Of a DNA stretch of 64,000 bases, positions 1-11,130 are shown piece by piece. Source of the DNA: Isoetes taiwanensis. Lineage: Eukaryota; Streptophyta; Lycopodiopsida; Isoetales; Isoetaceae. A program made the translations under genes and the position numbers. Positions within the stretch are counted from its first letter, which is position 1; each line of letters opens with the position of its first letter. The DNA is taken from the NCBI GenBank assembly GCA_021234155.1, contig JAJEKV010000047.1:4163323-4227322 (forward strand), written 5' to 3'. The notes below the pieces were generated by a model. It was not told where the DNA came from and did no database searches. It saw only the letters and a list, made by a program, of their open reading frames with translations.

Positions 1-1200
1 AATTTAAATTATCACATGATTTAGATTAGATCTTGTTCTTTAGTTTGGTTGGTTTAAGCACTATTAGTATGCAGAGGCATACATATCCATTATGCATTCG
101 CAGCTTTTTCAGGTATGTAATCTCTGAAATATGACAAGGATTTAGGTTTGTGGAGGTTAAGAAAGGAAATCTTAATGATGGCATAAGATAGAGGGTTGGA
201 CCCGCAACAAAGAGTGATGGAAGATGATTTTGCTTTAAATTTTTTTAGTTTACATTGTATTTCAAAAGATGTGAATAGAGTTTTGGTTTATAAGAAACAT
301 ACTGGCTTTGGCATTGAAAAAGCATGAAATCCTTCCAAGCTATTCTCATCACAAATGGCTATTTCATTTGGATAGATACTAGCATTCATGCTTAGCATTT
401 GCAGGTCAGATTTCGGATGGAGAAAATTTTGCTGGTTGCAATTGAATTCTGAAGTGGATGTCCCACTTCAAATCAGCATGAAGAAGTACATGCACTGTTC
501 TAAATAACTTCACTTTACTTCACTGTCGTTTAAGATTTGTCCACTTGCTGCATTCTTTTCTTTAAAGTAGGCAATGGTTGAAGCCCATATTTTTTTTTGA
601 TGTGCATGTACCTTAAACATTGATGTGGCCTATTCTATATAATGTGATGGGATCCAATGATCTCAACTGAAGCAATAAGGAGTGAATAAATCCAATCTTT
701 GGTTGAGATAGATATTTTGTATGGTCCCGAATGAACACAAGCAGCAAGATTATTCTCATCATTTTGGTCTAGTAAGAGAAAGAAAGAATAAAATACATGT
801 TTTTCTGCCCCTCTCATTTTTAGTGTTATGTCCTCTTGTCCTTAGGAGCATGAGCATGAAACCACAACACAGGTGCACTTATTTTATGGAACTTATATGT
901 ACAAAAACCATATACAAGACACAGTATATCAGAACTTTCTCAAAAAAATATGCAAGACACGGTATCAGAACTTTCTCAGTTATATTAATACTTTTAGCAT
1001 ACAAAAAGCTCACAAAGACTTTACATAGGAGCCCACTTCAAATGGCATATCTTAAAAATAGCTTCGACATTTCTTACATACATCCGATTTCTTTATATCC
1101 GAACTGTAACCTTTATATATATCCAAACTGGAACCTTTATATCCGAACTATTTTAAACTGTACAACCAAAAAACCTTAGCACCTTTGGAGGATTTCATGG
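1..1200. other. Non-genic stretch
   Basis: AT-rich sequence with no coding region, RNA gene or repeat that I recognise. The longest open frame (721-1179, plus) has no recognisable domain, is rich in Tyr, Ile, Asn and Lys as expected from AT-rich DNA, and has no homologue elsewhere in the window, so I do not call it a gene. Confidence 0.5.
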
Positions 1201-1221
1201 GGATTTCAACACTTAAAGCTT

Positions 1222-1491
1222 CTAACAGTAATCAGGAGGAGGCATCTTTAGAGCCACACGAAGGATGATCCAATCAGCTTCTATAAACATCTGCAAAAGA
1301 CGCTCATCCCCCTCATTAACACGATCGACCCATTGCTGCACCTTGTCCGAAACTCTAGCTCCTTGATTCTGCATTCCGGTTACCTCCGAAGCTGAAAATT
1401 TCGCCACAAACGTCATTTGCATGCCCGGATGGCTGGAAGAAGAGGACTCCTCTTATTTGGGCCTCCAGGCAGTGTACTTCAGTCTAGCCAT
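1222..1491 (-). pseudogene. Broken copy of the small H3-tail-like gene family
   Basis: Reading from the ATG at 1491, the peptide begins MARLKYTAWRPK and then meets an in-frame TAA at 1453-1455. After the stop the frame continues through a Ser-rich linker into MQMTFVAKF, then a conserved block with QQWVDRV, LLQM and a final MPP motif. This is homologous along its length to the intact 91-residue protein at 28,205-28,480 (shared MQMTFVAKFS, VQQWxDRV, LQMPP-like end). A shorter protein could start at the inner ATG (1422). Function is unknown; no known domain is recognised. The stop and the altered first residues (Trp and Arg where the intact copy has Arg and Lys) suggest a decayed duplicate. Confidence 0.6.
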
Positions 1492-1612
1492 GAGATCAAA
1501 GAGAAGAAAGGAAGATAGAAGCCAGCTGCAATGAAGCCTCAAAGGGAAGATCAAAATGCGCTCGATTGAGGAGTGAAGATTCTTCACCTCCCGGCTGGTC
1601 TTATATAATCAG

Positions 1613-1748
1613 ACCATTATGTCCCTGCTGCATGCAGAATTGGGGTCGAATCAAACCATTATGTATTCCCTGCTGCATGTAGAATTGGGCAGCAGAATTG
1701 GGGTCGAATCAAACCATTATGTATTCCCTGCTGCATGCAGAATTGGGG
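1613..1748. repeat. Short tandem repeat, CCTGCTGCATGCAGAATTGGG units
   Basis: The phrase CCTGCTGCATGCAGAATTGG recurs three times (near 1624, 1669 and 1729), and the intervening AATCAAACCATTATGTATTC recurs twice. It is a locally expanded, imperfect tandem repeat of roughly 45-60 bp. No coding function is evident. Confidence 0.6.
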
Positions 1749-2043
1749 CTCAAAATCCGAGCCCCCAAGCCATGCAAAATAAAATTAGACATTCTAATGT
1801 ATTAGAATTCCCCTAAAAATAACATTCTAATGCATTGAATGTATGTAATATAATTATTTGAATGAATTATTCTAATGTATTAGAATTATTAGCATGGTGG
1901 TATCGCGGTGCTTAAAGGATAAGGTTAAACCTTGTACACCTACAAAGATACCATGTCAAAGTGTAGTCATGTAGTTAGTTAGCCATGTAACTAGGATATC
2001 CTAGTTAGGATCACTTTGTATGTTTATAACTAGTTTATCCTCA

Positions 2044-2132
2044 ACTTTGTATGTTTGTATGTTTGTGTGTTTATAACTTTGTATGTTTGTATGTTTGTAT
2101 GTTTGTGTGTTTATAACTTTGTATGTTTGTAG
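2044..2132. repeat. TATGTTTG minisatellite
   Basis: Units of TATGTTTG alternate with TGTGTTTATAACTTTG across about 90 bp. This is a simple AT-rich minisatellite; open frames through it (runs of Tyr/Lys/His/Thr) are by-products of the repeat. Confidence 0.75.
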
Positions 2133-2300
2133 GACACTTGTGCTCTTCAAGGTTTTTATACCATGCTCCAAATTTGTAATATTTGTGTACATTTGTGTTG
2201 TGTACAATTGTGTACCTATCTAAAGCATGCTCAACCCCCATTAGGGGAAACATGCTATCATGATATTACTAGAAAAGTTCTAAGTAAAGTTAGCATCATT

Positions 2301-2392
2301 AAAAGGCATTTATACAATTTATACAAGACAGTTTATACAAGACATTTATACAAGGCATTTATACAAGGCATTTATACAAGACAGTTTATACA
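2301..2392. repeat. ATTTATACAAGGC tandem repeat
   Basis: About seven imperfect units of the form ATTTATACAAG(A/G)C, some with AGT inserted, run through this stretch. It has the pattern of a simple minisatellite. Confidence 0.7.
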
Positions 2393-2399
2393 ATTGCAA

Positions 2400-3055
2400 A
2401 ACAATTTCTGCTGCAACAATTGCAGAAACAATTGCAGCTGGCTTCATTGCATTTTGTGTTTGCTTACAACATTCATAATGTCATGAAGCTCTCAATTTTC
2501 TCAATAAACAGAATATGATATGTAGCACCGCCTATCTACATTTGAACATTGCATCTTAAAACAAGCAATTATTAGAAAGTAAGCATGTACTTGATAATTA
2601 TTCATTGTGTCAGAATCTACAAGAAGTAAATCCATCCCAGATGGATTAAAATGCATTTTAGATTGTGCTCTATCATTCAATTTATGTTCCTTATGCTTCA
2701 CATCAACATTAAGGCCATCAATGTAGCCATAAAATGGCCAATCTGTACTCTTGCACATCAAGTTCCGGGTTATGCTTCAAAGATCAAGAACCTTGCCCTG
2801 TAGGACAGTTATAACTTGTATGTTAGTACTTGACCACTTGTGTTCAACATGACAATTACTGAAAAGATAATTTAACTTATTTAGTCAGGTCATAATTTAA
2901 CTATCAATGTTCAACTGGTCATTAAACCATTGAATATAAATTTCATTGGCTATTGTAGCAACGGGATTGAACCTTCAAATTATTCAATATTGCTTTACTT
3001 TTAGGTTAAACAACCTTAACAATTTCACCATGACTACAAGTTCAACACCTTCATA
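2400..3055. other. Non-genic stretch before the LINE
   Basis: No gene is supported. A minus-strand open frame at 2501-2761 has a coding-like composition (YIDGLNVDVKHKEHKLNDRA) but no recognisable domain and no paralogue here, so it could be an old gene or transposon fragment. Confidence 0.4.
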
Positions 3056-3060
3056 TTTTC

Positions 3061-3849
3061 TACAAGGGGAGCCAAGATATGTATCATTCCCAGAAGGCAT
3101 TTTTGGCACGGGCACTTGGGGTGAAACCTTCAGTTCCCTATCAGCTTCTGCTGCAGGAAACTGGATACTTGCCGCTTCAGCGGGCAGCCCTTGATAGACA
3201 CATCGTCTATTTTCAGAAGGTGGTTACTATGGGTGATGCTCGGCTCCCGCACCTGGCTTACACTGTGACAATGAGTCCGCAGCGGCTTAGGGCCTGTTGA
3301 AGGGGTAAGAGAGATCAGTGGTTCGCCAGATGGAACGTGCAGGAGCACAGATGCGTGCAGGTGGACACAGCGGCCGATCGTGACAGCCTGCGGGAGTACC
3401 TAGACGCTTGTTTCCTTGGCAAGCTCTGGGACCCCGGCGCTCTAGAGCAGGTCAAAACGGCTCATTACAAGGAGCACATCAACCCTGTGTTAGCCCGGGG
3501 CCCACAGCTCTACCTGCGTTCCCAGCTGCCCCTGAAAAAGCGCAGACTCATTGCCTCCATTCGCACAGGTGCCCACCATCTTCGCATCGAGACGGGCAGG
3601 TGGATTGGGGAGCCCCGCCAGGACAGGCTCTGTCAGTGCTGTCAAACGGGTGCCATTGAGGATGAGTCTCACACTTTCCAGAGTTGCCCAGCGTTCAGTC
3701 AGATCCGGGCCAGATATGCCTTCTTAGTGCGGCCGGACTTGCCCTTACATTTGGTGATGAACACACCGTCAGTACGTGCCCTGGGGTCATACATTCAGGA
3801 GGTACTGGACCTGCGAGGTCACCTTTGCCCCCGCCTGGCTGCTCGCTGA
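3061..3849 (+). pseudogene. LINE ORF2 C-terminal part (post-RT region plus zinc-knuckle domain)
   Basis: The reading frame runs through one in-frame TGA at 3298-3300 and ends at 3849. Before the stop is the region that follows reverse transcriptase in plant LINEs (QETGYLPLQ, ALDRHIVY, RLPHLAYTV). After it comes the zf-RVT-like block: RLIASIRTGAHHLRIETGRW, then CQCC, EDESHTFQSCPAF, which supplies the Cys/His ligands. Endonuclease and catalytic RT motifs are missing because of 5' truncation. The copy therefore cannot retrotranspose by itself. GC content is clearly above the AT-rich surroundings, consistent with an inserted element. Confidence 0.8.
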
Positions 3850-4081
3850 TTAGGCACTGCGGGTGCGGTGCATGACTGTATATATTTGGGTGTTTCTGCA
3901 TTTTATATGTTAGTTTGTCAGCAGGCTGATTGCTGCCACGGTTTTTCCCTCAAAAACCCTTCGGGGCTGGGGTTTTTTAATCTGGGCAGTAATCCGCTTG
4001 CTGCGTTTTTGTATTGGGTCCCATAGGCCGATTGGTCTCCGTGGACGATAAAAGTACCTTCCTTCCTTCCTTCCTTCCTTC
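3061..4081 (+). mobile_element. 5'-truncated LINE copy with CCTT-repeat tail
   Basis: This is the 3' end of a non-LTR retrotransposon: the last part of its second open reading frame, a 3' UTR with a stem-loop (AAAAACCC paired with GGGGTTTTT around 3950-3980), the closing motif GTGGACGATAAAAGTA and a (CCTT)n tail at 4056-4081. The 3' UTR matches 12,878-13,000, which shows where the element ends. The 5' boundary near 3061 is where coding similarity fades and is approximate. I could not identify a convincing target-site duplication. Confidence 0.8.
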
Positions 4082-4089
4082 ATGTGATA

Positions 4090-5094
4090 TTCATTTCACT
4101 TAAAGTATGCTAAAATCAATAGGTAGATTACAACTTAGTATGCTAAGATCTTAGACTTCACAGAAATGCATAGGCTATATATTCAATGACAGTGGATTGC
4201 ATAACTTCAGCTAGATAATTTGGCAAGGAGATCACAAAAGTCACTAAGCAAATTCAACCATACACTCCCACTCCATTGTCTATTGACTGCATTGACTGGT
4301 GACTGCATATATTACACAGGCTTGGTGACAATATGAAGCCCTTAGACCATTGAATTTTCAAATTATTCAATAAAGATGTTCTCAAAACTTATTCTTTAAC
4401 ATGTTCATTAACTCCTATAGGATTAATTAAAAATTTTACATAAGGCATTGATGTTTATGGAAAGGGGGTGTCTTTTTCCCATCTTTCCATAATTTGGTAA
4501 GAAGATCACAAAGGTCACTAAGCAAATTCAACCATACACACCCACTAAGGTTCTATAGTTAAATTGTATTGATTGTCTGATTGTTTTAAATTGTATTAAA
4601 TTGTATTGATTGTTTTAACAAAGGTTAAGTCGAATATGGATCAATTAAGAAAATCTTTAAAAGGAATGGATCAAGGAATGGATCTTCATGGGAAAGGGCT
4701 TTCTTCTTCCCCTTTCCCATGAAGACCCAATCCAACCCAAATAAAAATGCAAATGTTTATATAACAATGGTTTTTTTTTTTTCATTCATGATTGTGGGAT
4801 ATATAAACCCTGGAATTAATTGTATCGAATGTTACTGTTCATTTGGTTTAGGGTTCATTTGTTACAGGGCCGAAACCTGCAATACAACCAGGTCAGATGC
4901 GTGCCGATTTTGTTCAGGTGGGGTCAATGAATCAAGAATACTTGTTAGGTTCTGCTACATAAACAACTCTGATGGTTTTATGCCTAAGATATTTGGAACA
5001 CAGCAACAAGGCAATAGTTTTGGGCCTGGGTACATGGAACACATCAGTAAGGAAACTTCAGCAATGGGACATATGATACATATTTGAACTCGGG
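4090..5094. other. Non-genic stretch with a 55-bp direct repeat
   Basis: The segment at about 4218-4271 (AATTTGGCAAGGAGATCACA...) recurs at about 4491-4545 with few changes. The plus-strand open frame at 4719-5087 would encode a 122-residue Cys-containing peptide with a hydrophobic N-terminal segment, but it has no homologue I know, no clear promoter and no paralogue here, so I treat it as doubtful. Confidence 0.4.
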
Positions 5095-5339
5095 ATGCTA
5101 CAAATACAAATACAGATACACAAATACACAATTCTCATATTTCCAAAATAGAGCAGGGATATAAGTCTGATATTCACATATGAATCATCTGATATTCAAG
5201 ATGCAACGAACAGTACAATCTAAGTCCAAAATTTGGCTTCAAATAAGTGTTTTCTTGATTATGAAAAATCAAACATGAACAACAAAAAAAAGAGTTACAT
5301 CAATCTATTTTCTGGCGTTGCAGACCCTTCAATCTGCTT

Positions 5340-8200
5340 GTCTTATAGCTTCAAGTATACTGCTCCTCATCTTATCAACTCATTCTTCATCACTTAGCAC
5401 ATCAAGCATATTATCTCTGATTTTCTCTGCATCATTCTCATCAAGTGTGAATATCTCAGAACTCCCTTTGACATGATGCTTAGCTCGTACCATGGAAACT
5501 CGAATAGCGCAGACTTGTGCAAACACTCTGGCTTTTTCTTCATTCCTACAAACTTCTATGATGATTGGGTTCTTTAAAGCTTTCTATAATATATGCCTTC
5601 TAGGACACTTTCACCTTTTAAAAACCATACACCATTCTTTTCAAAATTTGACTCAATAGAATGCATCTCTCTTGTGCATTTCACCATCCAAAAATCAGAT
5701 CCTTCTTCATTATCTTTGGGTGCAACAACTGCAAAGTTATCACCCACTTTAACTGCACTAGCTAAGACATCTGACTTAGCAGAGAATAGAGCTCTTTGAG
5801 ACTTTCGGCTCTCCACCATATCGATTCAAATTTGATTGGTAGGCTCTACTACCACTAACTCCCATTCATCAACGTGATGCCTTGTTCTCACATCTATCCC
5901 AATGTCCATCCAAGCAAAGAACTACAAAAGCATGATAACTTATGGTATGCAACATTGTGTTGGATCAAGATTGAAGGCATGAACACAATGAATGTTTCGT
6001 GATCCTTTATTGTGTTTGCGCCCCATGCCTTATACCCGCCAACATCCGTAAATTCCCAAAAATATCTTCTTACGCTTGTTGTGAGTAAGTGGAAGAAATT
6101 CCATGGGAAAAATTTTTGCAACCGCCTCCACAACGCCATGTGCATTTTCAAGCTTTATCTCAGAAAACAAGAGTTGCATCATTCTAATCCACCTCTTCGC
6201 CTGCGCAGCCTTGCCATCGTGCTCGCCTTTACCGTGGTTTGAACCAAAATAACTCCACATCATCTCGTACACTGTTTCAACCGAAAACCGAGAACAAAAT
6301 ACATTGGACGAGCTGCCTTAAATTGTGATGCAGCTCCATCGCACCAGACCAATGCCTTTTGGGTTTTAGCCCTTTGGCCTCCACGTACCTGAAATGCATC
6401 TTAAAACAATGTTGTACAAAGAGAGATATAGAAGTGTGTTTCTTTTACGACTTGCCCACTTTCATCCACATGATAAGTAATGTGAACAAGGATTGTTACC
6501 TGAATGCTGCACCAATACTGAGATTGCACTTCAAGACGTTCTTTGAAGGTGTAGTTCTCGGCAAAATCCACCACCGAGACCACTACATCCGAGGGTAGGT
6601 TTTCCAAAGAGCTCACGAAATTGCTTGTCTTGCCATTTGTACCTAAAGTTATGCAAAGGAAGCCTCTTTAATCTATCACGTAACTTCTCCACAAATTATC
6701 TAGAAGTGGTCTTTTTGTATTGATGCTTCAGAATCTTCCTTGGTTTCCCATTCTTGCCCAATCCTGCACCCTCATAGTCCAAATAGTCCCAATTCAGCTC
6801 TGCATCACTCAATTCAAGAGGACATATATGCAACTTGGAGATGCCACAATTCTGACAAGTACCATAAAGGCAGTCCTTCCTATGGAACTCATCATCAACT
6901 TCTTTTGGACAAACAATGCACCTCCATAACTCATGTGTTGAAGAGAATATTAACGCATGAGCATTACAAGTGCACGTATGGTGAGGTTCACATACACTAC
7001 AAGTACATTCACAAGGTTCAGAATGCTTCCTTCTCATTGTTTTGAATGCATCAAGCAAAGATTCCAAGCCTAACATGATGAATACAACAGCATGTATTAT
7101 AGTCTTTTAGCTTCACCACAAACCATGGTTTTAACTTTTGAAAAGATCTTGCTCCTACCTTAGCTTCAGGGTATTCTTCTTTGAACCGTTTGTACAATTG
7201 CAACTGTAAGAATATATGTGTTAGCATGCAAAATAACTCTCAAAGTATAGCACAAAAGAGGAACACAAACCATAACTACTACTGTATACCACTTACTACT
7301 ACAAACCATAATCAAGTATCAGATACCACTTACTACAGCCTTCCACTTACTACTACCATCAGAGTTTCCAAGAGTGCACTCCAACTATGTTTAAAGCACA
7401 CACCATTATGGCTGCACCCGAACTATGTTGAAACACTCACACCATTATATAGTTGCGCGCAAACTATGTGTGAATATGGTTTGAGATCCACTATATCTCC
7501 AAGAATACACTCGGTTTGAAAACAAACCACTTATAGTTGGAAAACAACCATTGAAGATCAAGGGCACAAATGAAACTATAGTTAAAGACAAGCCACTATG
7601 GCTAGATCAGAAAACCATTGTAGCTCAATAATTGATGCAAAAGTAACTATAAAGAGATATACCTGATATAAACTTTTAATCCAACCACTATAGCAAACTG
7701 TTATTGAAAACCTCAACTATAAAAATCTCAAAGGAAGAGATAAGAAGAGATACCAACCTGAGATTGTTCCAGATAATGTGTTTGCATGCTCCTCTCTAAT
7801 ATTTCTTTCTAGTCTTCTAAATTTTACATCCTTAGTATTTGGAGAAACTCTAGTGTTTGAGGTCCAAAATGTCTCAGACAAGTGTAATAATTGAATCAGA
7901 TAGAGTCACACCTTTTAGATCTTTTATAATACACCCACTTTCCTCCATTGCAATCAATTTCTTCCCCGTTTTTCTTAGCAAATTGAAATATTTCTTGGAT
8001 GAACATCAAGTAGCTTTCCAATTTTTCTCATTACTCAAATTCGCATTTTTCTCCACCAACCGCCATAGCCAAACAACTCTTTTTGGCAGCCAAACAATCC
8101 AAATTTGTAGATCAAGCCACGGTCTTAATAGACTCCCTGATGTTACTTATCATTTGGTTCTTTGTTTTTAAGTCCCTGAAATCATCTCCCACAATTCCAT
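5340..8200 (-). pseudogene. DDE-like transposase body, copy A (multiply broken)
   Basis: In coding order: a region ending in NTRVSPNTKDVKFRRLERN (about 7850-7790); an intron of about 550 bp starting GGTTGG near 7757; then KLKPWFVVKLKDYNTCCCIHH; a Cys-rich block (CECTCSVC, CIVCPKE, DCLYGTCQNCG); the first acidic motif VVDFAENY (6401-6616); the second, CDGAASQFKAARP (about 6330-6300); and HGKGEHDGKAA (within 6030-6272). A C-terminal part follows at 5574-5819 and 5340-5470. Frameshifts interrupt it near 7065, between the two acidic motifs, and after HGKGEHDG; stops occur in the 5' exon. The DFAENY / DGAxSQFK / HGKGEHDG set resembles a family of uncharacterised eukaryotic transposase-like proteins; DDE catalysis is inferred. 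Confidence 0.7.
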
Positions 8201-8227
8201 CCAATGCCTTATGCTGAATAAAGTAAT

Positions 8228-8994
8228 TTAGAATCCCTTTTTTTTCATTTGCACACTCATATGCTTAGACTGCTTCAAGAATGATTCCACCAGATTCACA
8301 CCCACTCTCCTCTGCGTGGCTATGCTTCTTTCTACTCCAAAACATGCATTACACTGAGAAACCAATGCATCTTCATTTTCTTTTTTTCTCTGGCATTGGC
8401 GTCTTTTCCTCTCGGTTTCCTCTTCTCTTGTTCTTTTCTTCCTCCTTCCTGAAATTTTTGCCTTCTGTGCTGCTAGTCCAGACCCTGAATCCGATTCCGT
8501 TAGTTCAATCCCGGTCCTAGTCCTTTTTGGACTGCTTCTCCCTTCTCCAGGCCTCCTTCTCTCTCTCCCTCTTCTTCCTCTGCGCCCTCTCTTCCGTCCA
8601 TTCGGCCACCTTCTCCTTGCCCTTCCTCTTCCTGGAGGTGCCGACCTTCTCTTGTCGCGGCTGCTCCTGCTGCTGCTATTGCTGCTGCTCCTCCTGCTGC
8701 TCCTCCTGCTCATCTTCCTGCTGCTGCTCATCCCCCCTGCTGCTGCTCCTCTTGCTCGGACGGCCCGCTGAGGGTGATGGTGTCATCCGTCCACTGTGTC
8801 TCCCCCGAGGAGCTGCTTCCCTTCCACTCCTGGGAGGCGTGGAAGGTGTCGTCTGTCGAAGTAGATGACTTCTCCTCCCTCCCGGGCTTGAGATGCTCGG
8901 GGATCTTCTTTCCAGGACCTGCTGCTGCTGCTGCCGCCAGGGAGGGTGTGCGCCTGGGGTTGAACTTCCTAGTTGTGCATTTGGTGCTTGCCAT
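8228..8994 (-). pseudogene. Copy A N-terminal region: H3-like start, Gln/Glu- and Arg-rich low-complexity
   Basis: From ATG at 8994 the protein begins MASTKCTTRKFNPRR, which matches the histone H3 N-terminus ARTKQTARKS at A1, T3, K4, T6, R8 and K9. It continues as an 88-residue Ser/Gly/Glu-rich stretch ending in a Gln run at 8728. A second frame (8731-8228) carries on with Arg/Ser-rich sequence and then KRTREEETERKRR and KKENEDALVSQ, which match copy B at about 18,790-18,900. The frame change falls in a CAG-repeat region (8690-8740), so slippage or a true frameshift is likely. It probably forms the disordered N-terminus of the transposase; the basic part could bind DNA or act in nuclear import (inference). 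Confidence 0.5.
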
Positions 8995-9078
8995 ATCTTA
9001 TGGTTAAGGAAACTGATTAGATTAAGCTGGAGAACAAAGGTTTAGGGAAAGATAGAGGGAAATGGGTCGCAAAAAGGG

Positions 9079-9086
9079 TATTTAAA
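9079..9086 (-). promoter_or_regulatory. TATA-like box for copy A
   Basis: On the minus strand the sequence reads TTTAAATA about 85 bp before the ATG at 8994, giving room for a transcription start about 30 bp further and a 5' UTR of about 50 nt. Position and sequence fit a plant TATA box; there is no experimental support. Confidence 0.35.
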
Positions 9087-9089
9087 AAG

Positions 9090-9545
9090 GAAGATGCTCT
9101 AGGGAATATTCTCCTACTATTAATAGCCCTATTAATTAGCCTCCCTTATTAATTATCCCACTATACATACTTATTAATTAATGGTTACTGCTGTATCATA
9201 CCTTAAAATTCGAATTTTTTCTAATGGTTTGAAGTGCCAATTATAGATTTGCACCACCTTTCACCCAGGTCTCAGATTGGGATGATTCTTCGACCCATTT
9301 TGGGTGAAATTTGATGCTCATGCATAATTTTTGCTCCAATTTTGCTAGAATGTTAATTTGACTTATTCTTTCTCCTACATCTAACAACTTGACCTAATTT
9401 TACGAACCCAGTACCTAGGAGGAAAACAATTTCCCCCTATTTCGCAGTTCAATGGTGGAATTTTCATCCCACCTTCCTATTAGGCCGGCTAGACTACCTA
9501 GCTAGGGATATGGTCAGTGCTAGTTCTTAGTCAACCAAGAACATT
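9090..9545 (-). other. Leader-like stretch between PBS and copy A
   Basis: No open reading frame or domain is seen. If the LTR at 9559-11,130 is part of a retrotransposon, this would be its internal leader; alternatively it is upstream sequence of copy A. I cannot separate the two. Confidence 0.35.
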
Positions 9546-9557
9546 GCTCTGATACCA
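9546..9557 (-). other. Primer-binding site, initiator-Met tRNA type
   Basis: Read on the minus strand this is TGGTATCAGAGC, the standard plant LTR-retrotransposon primer-binding site complementary to the 3' end of initiator methionine tRNA. It follows the LTR end (GAACGTCACA) after a single base, the usual spacing. Confidence 0.8.
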
Positions 9558-9558
9558 T

Positions 9559-11130
9559 TGTGACGTTCCCTACAAAATATACGGCGCCCGGCTGTACACC
9601 CCGTAGGAAATCCCCCATCCGGTCCATCGACCACACGGGCCCTCCGTCTGTCCTGCACTCCAGGGTATCCCTAGTGCGGGAAGGGGACACGAAGGTGTCT
9701 TGTGCGCCCTTCCCCTATATGGGCTCCTATCATAGCGGAAGCATAAACAATCGTCCGAACTAGCAATAACAATACATCGAACTACCTCGAAGGTAGACAT
9801 CTATACATCCATAGATACAATAGAGATGAACATATGCCATAAAATATAAGAGCTCCTACCCAAGGCTCAGACACATGGAAGGTAGACTGACGGCTAGGCC
9901 TCAAGATAGAGCAGACCGAGTCATAACAATGGCGGGGCTGGCTATAGACAATGGCTATGGTTGACCACTCCATCCGCCCCTCTTGTGCCTACTTTGCAGA
10001 TGGGCTAGATTAGGCTCTGGTGCAACTCTAGCCTTCGGATACGCAATCTCATGGTATCACCCATCGAGACTGCTCCAGGTTGCATCTCCCCTGTATGTTG
10101 AGGCAGGAAGGGTTCCATCTCCCCTTCCCGGGGTCTAGAGGTTCCACAGGTGGCTAGAAAATCGTGGCGACACACGATTCATCTCTGACTTGACCCCTAA
10201 AACAAGAGCCAGGCCATCACCTGCAGCTCTTGAGAGGCAGGGCAACACCATTGCCCTAGGAGGTGTCGGGCCCATGCCCGGCCCACTCGAAGTGACCGGC
10301 CATAAGCTTAGCCCGCTATGGGGTCCCTAGTAGCCACGCTCAGCAGGGACCCTCCCTCCGTCTCGCCTCTAGCCCCGTTATGTAGTGCTGAGTCATACTA
10401 TAGCTCCCATAGCCCGGTGGGTTCCTATGCACAGGCCGTATAATAATAGGAACTAAAGGGTCTAACTAGGAGCATTACTAAGTAATGGCTACTAGGTCTC
10501 TACCCCCCTTCCCAATACAAGAGGAGTAAACATGATCAACCAACATCACATATCCATATGACGTAATCATAATGAGAAGAACATCTAAACCTAATCATGC
10601 ATATCTAACTTACAGTTAGGGTTCTTTGATTAGGTTTCAAGATGTTGACTAAGTGTTCTAGGAAGGCTTTACTAGAGATACGAAATGCTAACCCATCTGG
10701 AGTCCTAACTTCCAGATGGTCTACCAAGAACTCTAATCCAAATACCTGCTCCCGAGGAACTCCCTCCTACTCCTGGTGTCTCCATGATCTTCAAGATAGT
10801 CGAAGTAGTGCTCACTCCAAGGTCATGCACATGCTCTAAGGGCTGCTGTGCTAGGCTATGCCACAGCAAACGACTCTCGAAACGGAGTTTTGAGTGCGAA
10901 GAAGGTTCCCAATATGTTGGAGCCAGAAAAGAGGCCTAAGGTTAGGGTTTAGGCCTATATAGGTTAGGGTCCACATGTCATGCCACGTGGCTCCAATGGG
11001 ATATGGCCGTGTGGCGGTTGCCCAATAGGATAAGGCCACGTGGAAAATGGCCTTATCCTAAACTTATCCAAGTTATATAACTAACTTAGATATGCACCCT
11101 ATGCCACTACCTAAGGTATAGAACGCTACA
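9559..11130 (-). mobile_element. LTR of a retrotransposon (5' LTR, minus orientation)
   Basis: On the minus strand the segment starts TGTAGCGTTC and ends GAACGTCACA; the two ends are imperfect inverted repeats with the TG...CA boundaries typical of LTRs, and the end abuts a tRNA-Met primer-binding site. A TATA-like CTATATAGG lies at about 10,954-10,963, some 170 bp into the LTR, as expected for U3. Its GC content is higher than that of the flanks. No second LTR, gag or pol was found in the window, so the element appears truncated or interrupted after the primer-binding site. The 1.57 kb length rests on the right boundary at GAACGCTACA, which is inferred. Confidence 0.6.

Larger units (their letters stand above)
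5095..9050 (-). mobile_element. DDE-like DNA transposon, copy A
   Basis: A minus-strand transposase gene of the same family as copies B (18.7-22.5 kb) and C (40.0-43.2 kb). The 3' untranslated part matches copy B (phrase CAAATTTTGGACTT and ATATCCCTGCTCT followed by TTTGGAAATAT), which places the end near 5095. The 5' side is taken as just upstream of the first ATG (8994). No terminal inverted repeats were identified by eye, so the exact ends are open. Confidence 0.65.

Noticed and set aside
3408-3901. Other frames inside the LINE C-terminal region
   Set aside because: GC-rich coding DNA leaves alternative frames open; the zf-RVT-like frame has the recognisable motifs.
4719-5087. 122-residue Cys-containing peptide with a hydrophobic segment
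   Set aside because: No homologue, promoter or paralogue; the hydrophobic part comes from a T-run. Mentioned only in the gap entry.
8527-8868. Plus-strand Cys/Ser/Leu-rich open frame
   Set aside because: It is antisense to the CAG-rich coding region of transposase copy A and has no independent support.
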